A stretch of 64,000 nucleotides of DNA, from assembly GCA_022428005.1 (NCBI GenBank), contig JAKMDI010000002.1, forward strand, positions 1-64,000, given 5' to 3'. The translations under genes were made by a program, and so were the position numbers. This DNA is from Flavobacteriaceae bacterium (GTDB taxonomy: Bacteria; Bacteroidota; Bacteroidia; Flavobacteriales; Flavobacteriaceae). The stretch's first letter is position 1, and each line of letters opens with the position of its first letter. The notes beneath the pieces were generated by a model. It did not search any database and had not been told where the DNA came from. It saw only the letters and a program-made list of their open reading frames with translations. Below, piece by piece: positions 36,853 to 45,214 of the stretch.

Positions 36853-39441
36853 ATGGCTCGAAAACCAAAAATCGAGAGATTTAACGAAAGTGTTCTCTCA
36901 AAATTTCAAATTTATAACAGTCTTTTTCTTACACTTCCATTTGATTCCATCCGCAATACCTCTGTTTTACTACCGCTGTTCACCGACCATTGTAAAAATG
37001 GGTATGATGAAAAATTAGACCCCAAAGAAATCACCTCTACCTTTTTCAGTAAGTATTTGCCCGACTACGATGAAAAAGAGCAAATAGATCTTCTTTTCCG
37101 ATTTATACAGTACATCGAGCGACAAGTGGTGTTATTTGATGCCATTGAGGACGCCGCTTTTGGTTACGTCAACAACATGCACGGAAGGGGGACCCTCCGA
37201 CACATAAAAGAGGATGTGTCCAACAATCAAAAAATTAAGGAGCTCAAAGACTACCTCAATAGATTCAAAGTCAGGATTGTACTCACCGCGCATCCCACCC
37301 AATTTTACCCCGGAAGCGTGTTGGGGATCATTAACGATCTTTCCAAGGCGATCGATAAAGGGCAGCTCGAAAAAGTTAAACTCTTGCTCATCCAACTGGG
37401 AAAAACAAAGTTTTACAACAAAACAAAACCCACTCCTTTCGATGAGGCCATCAGCCTTATCTGGTATTTAGAAAATGTTTTTTATCCCTCTGCTAGCACC
37501 ATCTATACTTACATCAAAAGACAAGTTTTTGATAAAGGTGAATTGGACAATTCTATTTTTGATTTTGGTTTTTGGCCCGGAGGCGACCGCGACGGCAATC
37601 CTTATGTGACGCCAGAGATCACCCTTAAAACTGCAGAAAGACTTAAATTTACCATTCTCAGGAATTATTTTAGGGAAGTCAGAAAACTCAAGCGCAAGCT
37701 TACTTTCAATGGCTTGGAGGAACGCTTAGATGATTTGGAAAAAGACCTCTATGATTCCCTTTTTTCTAAAAAGAAACCACAGCACTTTAATATAGCCTTC
37801 TTTGAAAAAGCATTAGATGAAATCCACGAGATCATTGTCAATCAATGTGATGGTCTCTATGAGTCGATGATATTAGATTTAAAGCACAAAGTAAAAATAT
37901 TTGGATTTCACTTTGCCAGTTTGGACATCCGACAAGATTCAAGGGTACACAAACAAGTGTTCGATGAAATTTTCTCACATCCCAAGATCAACGATTACGT
38001 AAAGGGCTTACCCAAGAACTTCAATCAACTGGAATCGGCCGAACGCCATAGAGTTTTAACATCACTTACTGGCGACGTACCTTCCGATCTTTTTGATGCC
38101 CTGATAACAAGGGAGACTCTGGACAGCATCAGGGCGATGAGGGTGATTCAAGAAAAAAATGGGGAGCGGGGATGTAATCGATATATCATCAGTAATTGTC
38201 AGAGTATAGACAATATTTTGGAATTATATGCCATGCATAAAATTTGCAACTGGGAGGCACCCAAGGTTGATATTATTCCGCTGTTTGAAACCATACCCGA
38301 TCTCGAAGTATGTGAAAAAATAATGAAAACCCTTTACGAGAATGAAGTGTACAGAAAGCATTTGAGTGCAAGGGGAGACAAACAGACAGTCATGCTCGGT
38401 TTCTCGGATGGAACCAAGGATGGTGGCTACTTTATGGCCAATTGGAGTATTTATAAAGCCAAAGAGGACTTGACCCGCCTATCTCAGCAGTACGGGATCA
38501 GTATCGCCTTTTTTGATGGCAGGGGAGGACCTCCAGCGCGAGGCGGAGGAAATACCCACGAATTTTATGCCTCCATGGGAAAAAACATTCAAGCAGACGA
38601 CATACAACTGACCATTCAAGGGCAAACCATTAGTTCGAATTTTGGAACCAACGATTCTTGTCAGTATAACTTAGAACAACTTCTGAGTTCGGGTATTCAG
38701 AATCAGGTTTTTAACTCTGAACGGAATGTACTGTCTGAGGAGGATAGAAAAACAATGAATCAGCTGGCCTACAGCAGTCATAAGGCCTATCAAGATTTTA
38801 AGGCCCGTCCAGAATTCATGCCCTATCTGGAGGAGATGACCACATTGAAATATTACGCCAAAGCAAATATAGGAAGTCGTCCTTCCAAGAGAGGGTCTTC
38901 CAAAAAACTCGAATTTTCTGACCTCAGGGCCATTCCATTTGTAGGAAGCTGGAGTCAATCAAAACAAAACGTACCTGGTTTTTACGGGGTAGGAACAGCA
39001 TTAAAGGCTTTTGAAGACAATAATCAGTTCGATAAAGTTATTCAACTTTACAAACAGTCCTCTTTTTTTAGAACTCTGATTGCCAATAGTATGATGAGTT
39101 TGACAAAGTCTTTTTTCCCGTTGACATCTTATATGGAAAACGACAAGCGATTTGGAGATTTCTGGAAATTAATATACCATGAAAATTTACTCACGCGTGA
39201 AATGATCCTAAAACTCACTGGTTTTGAATCCCTTATGGAGAATGAAATTGCAGGAAAAGCATCGATCAAAATTCGTGAAGAAATCGTACAACCTCTGCTG
39301 ACCATTCAGCAATCTGCCTTAATGCACATCCTCGATGCAAAGAATTCAGATGATACTACCGATGCAACCACAGCCTTGTATCAGAAAATGGTGACCCGCT
39401 CGTTGTTTGGAAATATCAATGCCAGTAGAAACTCTGCCTAA
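36853..39441 (+). CDS. ppc: Phosphoenolpyruvate carboxylase
   Basis: 862-residue anaplerotic enzyme converting PEP and bicarbonate to oxaloacetate. The catalytic His is in VLTAHPTQFYPGS (around residue 146), with GFWPGGDRDGNP, the lysine-containing SDGTKDGGYFMANW and the Arg-rich FFDGRGGPPARGGG. The sequence is a divergent PEPC of the Bacteroidota type: YSSHKAYQDF and AIPFVGSWSQSKQN match the C-terminal family blocks. It is slightly shorter than proteobacterial PEPC (about 880). It ends in CTAA shared with the convergent aroB stop. Confidence 0.93.
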   Translation: MARKPKIERFNESVLSKFQIYNSLFLTLPFDSIRNTSVLLPLFTDHCKNGYDEKLDPKEITSTFFSKYLPDYDEKEQIDLLFRFIQYIERQVVLFDAIEDAAFGYVNNMHGRGTLRHIKEDVSNNQKIKELKDYLNRFKVRIVLTAHPTQFYPGSVLGIINDLSKAIDKGQLEKVKLLLIQLGKTKFYNKTKPTPFDEAISLIWYLENVFYPSASTIYTYIKRQVFDKGELDNSIFDFGFWPGGDRDGNPYVTPEITLKTAERLKFTILRNYFREVRKLKRKLTFNGLEERLDDLEKDLYDSLFSKKKPQHFNIAFFEKALDEIHEIIVNQCDGLYESMILDLKHKVKIFGFHFASLDIRQDSRVHKQVFDEIFSHPKINDYVKGLPKNFNQLESAERHRVLTSLTGDVPSDLFDALITRETLDSIRAMRVIQEKNGERGCNRYIISNCQSIDNILELYAMHKICNWEAPKVDIIPLFETIPDLEVCEKIMKTLYENEVYRKHLSARGDKQTVMLGFSDGTKDGGYFMANWSIYKAKEDLTRLSQQYGISIAFFDGRGGPPARGGGNTHEFYASMGKNIQADDIQLTIQGQTISSNFGTNDSCQYNLEQLLSSGIQNQVFNSERNVLSEEDRKTMNQLAYSSHKAYQDFKARPEFMPYLEEMTTLKYYAKANIGSRPSKRGSSKKLEFSDLRAIPFVGSWSQSKQNVPGFYGVGTALKAFEDNNQFDKVIQLYKQSSFFRTLIANSMMSLTKSFFPLTSYMENDKRFGDFWKLIYHENLLTREMILKLTGFESLMENEIAGKASIKIREEIVQPLLTIQQSALMHILDAKNSDDTTDATTALYQKMVTRSLFGNINASRNSA

Positions 39442-40520
39442 GCGCCCAGATAGAAATCAAAAGCCGCATTTAAATTCTCTGCGCTGACTTCAATATCAAT
39501 GGCAGGCTGTCCAATCTCGTGCAGCAGAACAAATTTGGTTTTCCCGTGGCTGTTTTTTTTGTCGTATTTTAACAATGCCAAGATTGCTTCTCTGTCCGAT
39601 TTAGAGAAATCTACCTTTGGAAAAATGCCCAGAAACACCCTTCTGATTTCTTCTGCTGAATCGATGGCAAACCCACAATGTTGGGAGGCAAGATAGGCCT
39701 CCATTACCATTCCTACGGCAATGGCTTCGCCATGGAGCAGATTTTCTTTGTGGGGTTGGGTCAGGCAATAGGTTTCGATGGCATGCCCTAAGGTATGACC
39801 ATAATTCAATATTTTCCTGAAGTTGGATTCGTTGAGATCCTGTTGGACCACCTTGTTTTTTATGGCGACAGAATGGTGTATATGGTCCACTATGGTAGAC
39901 TGGTCCAGCGGCTTGAATTCAGAAAGCTCGCTGAAGTAATCAGGATCTTGTATGATCCCGTGTTTCAGCATTTCAGCATAGCCACTTCTGTACTCTTCAG
40001 CGGGTAAGGTATTGAGGTATTGAGTGTCGATGAGCACTAATTTTGGGTGGGTGATAACACCAATTTGATTCTTCAGCCCGTTGAAATCAACCCCTGTTTT
40101 TCCTCCAACAGAGGCATCCACCATGGACAAGAGACTTGTGGGTACATTTACAAAATCGATCCCCCTTTTAAAAGCGGCAGCCACAAATCCTCCCAGATCA
40201 GTTACCACTCCGCCCCCTACATTGATCAATAGACTTTTACGATCGGCTCCCAGGTCTGAAAGTTGTTGCCAAATTTTTTCACAGCTGCCAAGGTGCTTGT
40301 ACTCCTCTCCAGCTTCCATACAAAGGACAGGGGCATCTTCTAAATCTGGAAAATGCTCCAAAAAAAGTGCGAGACAGTGTTTTTTGGTATTATTATCTAC
40401 TAAAAAAAAAATGGAGGAATAAGAAGTAGAAGCCAAATGGGCCTGCAGTGAATCATAGGCTTTTTTGGAAAAAACAATCTCATATCCAGAGCCCGAGATG
40501 GAAGACGCATCATTTTTCAT
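39438..40520 (-). CDS. aroB: 3-dehydroquinate synthase
   Basis: 360 residues from the ATG at 40520; an in-frame ATG at 40538 would add six residues (MFYFCS) of unlikely sequence. Second enzyme of the shikimate pathway. The glycine-rich GGGVVTDLGGFVAAAFKRG binds NAD; the zinc ligands are in GYAEMLKHGIIQD (Glu), NYGHTLGHAIE (His) and HGEAIAVGMVMEA (His). TSLLSMVDASVGGKTGVDF is a further signature. Complete and apparently monocistronic. Confidence 0.95.
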   Translation of the reverse strand: MKNDASSISGSGYEIVFSKKAYDSLQAHLASTSYSSIFFLVDNNTKKHCLALFLEHFPDLEDAPVLCMEAGEEYKHLGSCEKIWQQLSDLGADRKSLLINVGGGVVTDLGGFVAAAFKRGIDFVNVPTSLLSMVDASVGGKTGVDFNGLKNQIGVITHPKLVLIDTQYLNTLPAEEYRSGYAEMLKHGIIQDPDYFSELSEFKPLDQSTIVDHIHHSVAIKNKVVQQDLNESNFRKILNYGHTLGHAIETYCLTQPHKENLLHGEAIAVGMVMEAYLASQHCGFAIDSAEEIRRVFLGIFPKVDFSKSDREAILALLKYDKKNSHGKTKFVLLHEIGQPAIDIEVSAENLNAAFDFYLGA

Positions 40521-40564
40521 GCTGCAAAAGTAAAACATTAGATTGAAATGGGAACGGATTTATT

Positions 40565-40927
40565 TTAATCAGTACGATAAATCAATTGCAGCAAAAATAC
40601 ACTATTGTCACAGTTTTCTACTTTGACAGCTATAGGCTTGTCGGACCAATAGCCATTGAGAAAGTAGGTTTTACAATCTTCTTTTTGGGTATCACTTTTA
40701 CTAAAATCTACACGGGACTTATCTAAAAAGTTCTGAAACGCAATGGAATCAAATGCCGTGGGGATCATTGGGTTCTGTTTCCAAGTCTTTTTGGAAATAT
40801 TATTGATTACCCTATCATTTGGACCGTAGTTGCAGCTTGTCTTTTTGCCCTTAAAAATAATGGCCAAAAAAATCAAACCGATAGAAAAGCCCACCAAATA
40901 AAAACCAAGACGGTAAAGTAATTTCAT
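40565..40927 (-). CDS. DUF4258-like single-pass membrane protein
   Basis: 120 residues: one N-terminal helix (YRLGFYLVGFSIGLIFLAIIF) followed by a small soluble domain with NYGPNDRVINNISKKTW, VDFSKSDTQKEDCKTYFL and VENCDNSVFLL. These blocks resemble a Bacteroidota family annotated DUF4258. The start overlaps the tsaE stop (ATGA). Function unknown; probably periplasmic. Confidence 0.6.
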   Translation of the reverse strand: MKLLYRLGFYLVGFSIGLIFLAIIFKGKKTSCNYGPNDRVINNISKKTWKQNPMIPTAFDSIAFQNFLDKSRVDFSKSDTQKEDCKTYFLNGYWSDKPIAVKVENCDNSVFLLQLIYRTD

Positions 40928-41337
40928 CTGTTTGTAATATTAAGGGTTCTGGATTGATCTTCATTGATCTGAAGATCAACGCTGCTGTGCGCAATCGGCA
41001 ATAGTTTTTCTATTCTTTCTCCCCATTCTATCAAACAAGGGTTTGGGTTGTCCAAATATTCATTAACCCCAAAATCCAAGGCTTCATCCGGGTGGTTGAG
41101 GCGATAAAAATCAAAGTGAAAAATACTCCCCTTAGATGGACTTTCGTAGTGGTTTACCAAAGAAAAAGTTGGGCTGGATACAGGATCTGTAACTTTCCAC
41201 TTTTTACACAGACTTGAAATAAGGGTGGTTTTCCCTGATCCCATGGGCCCGTTAAAACATATGATGGAATGCGTTGTGTTATTTTCAACAAAGGCTACTG
41301 CCTCGTTGATTTGGTCCAAATGATATCGAAATTCCAT
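40924..41337 (-). CDS. tsaE: tRNA threonylcarbamoyladenosine synthesis ATPase TsaE
   Basis: 137-residue P-loop ATPase required for t6A37 in tRNA with TsaB and TsaD. Walker A is FNGPMGSGKTTLISSL, followed by the family signature PVSSPTFSLVNHYE and IFHFDFYRLNHPDEA, and by CLIEWGERIE. Full length. It lies downstream of porX, 15 bases away on the same strand, and is co-transcribed with the membrane protein that follows. Confidence 0.95.
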   Translation of the reverse strand: MEFRYHLDQINEAVAFVENNTTHSIICFNGPMGSGKTTLISSLCKKWKVTDPVSSPTFSLVNHYESPSKGSIFHFDFYRLNHPDEALDFGVNEYLDNPNPCLIEWGERIEKLLPIAHSSVDLQINEDQSRTLNITNR

Positions 41338-41352
41338 GCTGCAAATTTAACA

Positions 41353-42906
41353 CTATCTCGGACGCATTACAACAAATGGAATGATCATTTCTTCCATAGA
41401 TATACCGCCGTGCTGAAAGGAGTTTCGGTAGTAATTCGCATAATGGTTAAAATGGTTTTGATATACAAAATACTGTTGTCCTCTTGCAAAAATAAACTTA
41501 CTGTTTAAATTGGGTGCTGGCAGTTTTATTTCTTCGGGTGAGGTGACCTCCATCACCGATTTTTGATCATAACTGAGACTGGCGCCAGTTTTATACCTCA
41601 GGTTAGAGCTCAAATCACGGGTTCCCTTCACTTCTATGGCTTGGTCAACATTGATGGTACCGTGGTCTGTGGTCACAACCAGATTGAACCCTAATTTTTG
41701 GGCTTGTTGAATAATTTCCAACAGGGGAGAGTTTTTAAACCAGGAGAGTGTCAGTGATCTAAACGCTTTGTTGTCGGGAGCGAGCTCTTTTATCATTTCC
41801 ATTTCCGTTTTGGCATGGGAGATCATGTCCACAAAATTGTAAACCACCACCAACAGCCCGTCATTTTGGTAGTTGTGAAGTGATTGGCTGAGTTCTTTCC
41901 CCGCTTTTAAACGGGTAATTTTTGAATAGTTTAAAGGGGAATTAATATTATTCCGCTGCATATGGGCCTTTAGAAACTCAGCTTCATTGAGATTTTTACC
42001 CCCTTCTTCGTTTTCATTGACCCACCAATCAGGGTGTTTTTTTTGCATTTCTAAAGGCATCATACCCGAAAAAATAGCATTGCGGGCGTAATGGGTAGCA
42101 GTAGGAAGAATACTGTAGTAAGCCATTTCTTCTTCTTTTTGATAATAATTCTCCATGATCGGAGCAATCACCTTCCACTGGTCGTAGCGCAAGTTGTCGA
42201 TGACCAACATCAATGTAGTCTTTCGGTTTTCAGGCTTTAGCAAGGGAAAGACTTTTTCTTTGAGCAGCCGATGGGACATCAGCGGTCCAGAGTTGTCCTT
42301 TATCCATGACGGATAATGATTCTCAACAAACTTGGAAAAAAGCCGGTTGGCTTCCTTCATTTGATCTTGAAATATTTCCAACATGGCCAAGTCTTCCAAT
42401 CCCTCCAGCTCCATCTCCCAATAGAGCATCTTAATGTAAAATTCAGTCCAGTCCCCGTGGGTTTCCAACTCATTCAATGACAAAGAGATGTGCTGAAAAG
42501 CCTGTTGGTAATTGACAATGGTTTTTTCTGCGATTAAGTTTTTGTGTTGGAATAACTTTTTAAGGGCCAAAAGAATTTGATTGGGATTGACCGGTTTGAT
42601 CAAGTAATCTGAAATTTTAGCGCCAATGGCCTCCTCCATAATGTGTTCCTCCTCGTTTTTGGTAATCATGATAACAGGAAGCTCAGGGGAACGCAATTTT
42701 ATTTCATTCAGTGTTTCCAGACCGCCCAAGCCGGGCATGTTTTCATCCAACAATACAACATCAAAGCTTTGATCATCGATCATCAACAAGGCATCCTGTC
42801 CGTTGTTACAGGGGGTGGACTGATAGCCTTTACCTTCTAAAAATAAAAAATGCGGCTTCAGTAAAGCTATTTCGTCGTCAACCCACAGAATTTTAATTGG
42901 ACTCAT
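41353..42906 (-). CDS. porX: PorX-type response regulator with PglZ domain (type IX secretion)
   Basis: 517 residues. Residues 1-120 are a CheY-like receiver: acidic pair D10-D11, phospho-acceptor D54 in VVLLDENMPG, conserved Thr in VIMITKNEE and Lys in YLIKPVNP. After a helical linker (about 130-205) comes an alkaline-phosphatase-superfamily PglZ domain with MLVIDNLRYDQW, YSILPTATHYARNAIFSGMM (nucleophile Thr) and VVTTDHGTINV. This architecture is PorX, which with the kinase PorY controls the type IX secretion system in Porphyromonas gingivalis. The kinase is not in the window. Its promoter overlaps that of the HD gene on the other strand. Confidence 0.9.
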   Translation of the reverse strand: MSPIKILWVDDEIALLKPHFLFLEGKGYQSTPCNNGQDALLMIDDQSFDVVLLDENMPGLGGLETLNEIKLRSPELPVIMITKNEEEHIMEEAIGAKISDYLIKPVNPNQILLALKKLFQHKNLIAEKTIVNYQQAFQHISLSLNELETHGDWTEFYIKMLYWEMELEGLEDLAMLEIFQDQMKEANRLFSKFVENHYPSWIKDNSGPLMSHRLLKEKVFPLLKPENRKTTLMLVIDNLRYDQWKVIAPIMENYYQKEEEMAYYSILPTATHYARNAIFSGMMPLEMQKKHPDWWVNENEEGGKNLNEAEFLKAHMQRNNINSPLNYSKITRLKAGKELSQSLHNYQNDGLLVVVYNFVDMISHAKTEMEMIKELAPDNKAFRSLTLSWFKNSPLLEIIQQAQKLGFNLVVTTDHGTINVDQAIEVKGTRDLSSNLRYKTGASLSYDQKSVMEVTSPEEIKLPAPNLNSKFIFARGQQYFVYQNHFNHYANYYRNSFQHGGISMEEMIIPFVVMRPR

Positions 42907-42937
42907 ATTGTATATCTTTACACTAAGATTAACAATT

Positions 42938-44167
42938 TTGAAAACAAAAAAGGTAACCCTTTTAAACGATCCAATTTACGGATTTATTAGCATTCGCTCT
43001 CCTTTAATATTTGAGGTCATTTCGCATCCTTGGTTTCAGCGATTGCGGCGCATCTCACAAATGGGATTCTCCCACTATGTATATCCTGGGGCCCGACATA
43101 CTCGTTTTGAACACGCCTTGGGTGCGATGCACCTCATGCAAGAAGTGATTCGGGTATTGACCAACAAAGGGACTAAAATCAGTGAGGAGGAATCCGAGGC
43201 CATGCAGTTGACCATTTTATTGCACGACATTGGACACGGTCCTTTTTCCCATTCCACGGAAGCGCTGCTGACCACACAAGTGATGCACGAGGAAATCTCT
43301 TTAAAAGTGATGCGGAAATTGAATGATACGTTCTCAGGAGCATTGGATCTCGCCATCGCCATTTTTACCAATAAGTACCACCGAAAATTTATGCACCAGC
43401 TTATCGTAGGACAAATTGACTTGGACCGCATGGATTATCTGAAACGCGACAGTTTTTTTTCTGGTGCCAACGAGGGCAATATCAACAGCAATAGAATCAT
43501 AGAAATGATGGTGGTGGTGGACGATCAATTGGCTTTTGAAGAAAAAAGCCTCTACTCTATAGAAAAATTTTTGATGGCCAGAAGATTGATGTATTGGCAA
43601 GTTTATCTTCACAAAACCAGTCTGACTGCAGAGTTGTTGCTTTCAAAAATCCTAAAGAGAATTCGTTATTGCTACCAAAAAGGTACCCCGCCACAATTAT
43701 CTAAACCACTGGGTCATTTCTTGGCACAGTCAAAATTTGACATGCCTTTTACTGATGGACAGCTCGAAATGTTTCTCCAATTAGATGATGCTGATATCAT
43801 TCAGGGTTTAAAAGGTTGGCAGAAAGAGGAAGACCGAGTTTTGTCCAAGTTATCTGGGATGCTTATCAATAGAAAGCTACTTAAAATAAAAGTGCAAAAC
43901 GATCCTTTTTTACCTAAAACATTGGAGCGGAAATACGCGCGGCTTTCAGGCAACGGATTTTCTCAAGAAGCTTTTGATTATTTTGTGTTTACTGGAGAAA
44001 TATCAAATCAAACGTTTGTTCCCCTTGACAAAGAAATTTTTATTCTCAACAAAAAGGGGAAATTAAAGAGAATACAAGAGGTGGATCCTTTTTTTAATTC
44101 GGCAGAACTTTCACAACTTCAGCAGAAGTATTTTTTATGCTTTCCAAAAGTGAAGCACTTATTGTAA
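42938..44167 (+). CDS. HD-domain phosphohydrolase
   Basis: 409 residues from TTG at 42938 (MKTKKVTLLNDPIYGFI); the frame reaches back to 42908 but that would place the start in the promoter. The HD motif is LTILLHDIGHGPFSHSTEA near residue 95, preceded by HPWFQRLRRISQMGFSHYVY and YPGARHTRFEHALGAMHLM, as in dGTPase/SAMHD1-like enzymes of Bacteroidota. No membrane segment. The likely substrate is a (deoxy)nucleoside triphosphate, from family knowledge only. A -7-like TATCTTTA at 42913-42920 fits a leader of about 12 bases. Confidence 0.85.
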   Translation: MKTKKVTLLNDPIYGFISIRSPLIFEVISHPWFQRLRRISQMGFSHYVYPGARHTRFEHALGAMHLMQEVIRVLTNKGTKISEEESEAMQLTILLHDIGHGPFSHSTEALLTTQVMHEEISLKVMRKLNDTFSGALDLAIAIFTNKYHRKFMHQLIVGQIDLDRMDYLKRDSFFSGANEGNINSNRIIEMMVVVDDQLAFEEKSLYSIEKFLMARRLMYWQVYLHKTSLTAELLLSKILKRIRYCYQKGTPPQLSKPLGHFLAQSKFDMPFTDGQLEMFLQLDDADIIQGLKGWQKEEDRVLSKLSGMLINRKLLKIKVQNDPFLPKTLERKYARLSGNGFSQEAFDYFVFTGEISNQTFVPLDKEIFILNKKGKLKRIQEVDPFFNSAELSQLQQKYFLCFPKVKHLL

Positions 44168-44178
44168 TTATAAATTTA

Positions 44179-44186
44179 TATTTTTG
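44179..44186 (+). promoter_or_regulatory. Predicted -7 box of lpxD (TATTTTTG)
   Basis: An exact TAnnTTTG ending six bases before the lpxD ATG at 44192. Transcription would begin at or within a base or two of the start codon, so the mRNA may be leaderless. No clear -33 element. Confidence 0.5.
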
Positions 44187-44191
44187 CAACA

Positions 44192-45214
44192 ATGAAATTT
44201 ACAGCCCAGCAAATAGCCACACAATTAGAGGGCACCGTAGAGGGAGACCCTGATGTGGAGATTTTTCAGCTTTCAAAAATTGAAGAAGCCAAGGAGGGTT
44301 CGCTTACCTTTTTGTCAAACCCCAAGTACACCCCTTTTATTTACAAGACAGAAGCCTCTGTAACGATTGTAAATCAAGACTTTGTTGCTGAAAACGATTT
44401 ATCAACCACTTTGGTCCGGGTTCAAGATGCCTACGGTTCCTTCTCTGTTCTTTTGGATTATTACAATAAAATTCAAACCGATAAAGTCGGTATAGAAAAG
44501 TCTGCAATTATTGACCCTTCTGTTGAAATGGGGGAAAACTGTTTTACAGGCCATATGAGTATTATAGAAGAGGGTTCTATAATTGGAGATGACGTTAAGA
44601 TATTTTCCCAAGTTTACATTGGCCACAATGTCTCCATTGGTTCCGGAACTGTACTGTTAGCGGGTGCTAAAATTTTAGACGGCACGCAAATAGGTAAAAA
44701 TTGCGTAATCCACAGTGGAGCGGTTATAGGTTCAGAGGGCTTTGGATTTGCCCCTCAAGAAAATGGTGCATACAAAAAAATTCCCCAAACAGGAAACGTA
44801 TTGTTGGGTGACAACGTCAACGTTGGCGCCAATGCTACCATTGACCGTGCCACTTTGGGGACCACTACCATAGCAGATGGCGTAAAGCTCGATAACTTAA
44901 TACAAATAGCACACAATGTCTCCATCGGTAAAAACACGGTTATTGCTGCCCAAACAGGAATCGCAGGTTCTACCAAAGTTGGTGAAAACTGTGTGATTGG
45001 CGGTCAGGTTGGAATCGGTGGACACATCACCATTGGTGACAATGTTAAAATTGGTGGCCAAGCTGGGGTCATCAGTGATATCGACAACAACGCTATTATC
45101 CTTGGAACCCCTGCCTTTTCATATACAGCATACAACAAATCTTATGTATATTTTAAAAACCTACCCAAATTGGTCAAAGAAATAGATCAAATCAAAAAGA
45201 AACTTGACCTATGA
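44192..45214 (+). CDS. lpxD: UDP-3-O-acylglucosamine N-acyltransferase
   Basis: 340-residue third enzyme of lipid A synthesis. The N-terminal uridine-binding domain (residues 1-100) includes LSKIEEAKEGSLTFLSNPKY; the rest is a left-handed beta helix of hexapeptide repeats, with the catalytic His in IQIAHNVSIGKNT and the acyl-chain site in GSEGFGFAPQENG. Ends in a short helical tail. First gene of lpxD-lpxC/fabZ-lpxA-efp; its stop overlaps the lpxC start by four bases (ATGA). Confidence 0.97.
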   Translation: MKFTAQQIATQLEGTVEGDPDVEIFQLSKIEEAKEGSLTFLSNPKYTPFIYKTEASVTIVNQDFVAENDLSTTLVRVQDAYGSFSVLLDYYNKIQTDKVGIEKSAIIDPSVEMGENCFTGHMSIIEEGSIIGDDVKIFSQVYIGHNVSIGSGTVLLAGAKILDGTQIGKNCVIHSGAVIGSEGFGFAPQENGAYKKIPQTGNVLLGDNVNVGANATIDRATLGTTTIADGVKLDNLIQIAHNVSIGKNTVIAAQTGIAGSTKVGENCVIGGQVGIGGHITIGDNVKIGGQAGVISDIDNNAIILGTPAFSYTAYNKSYVYFKNLPKLVKEIDQIKKKLDL

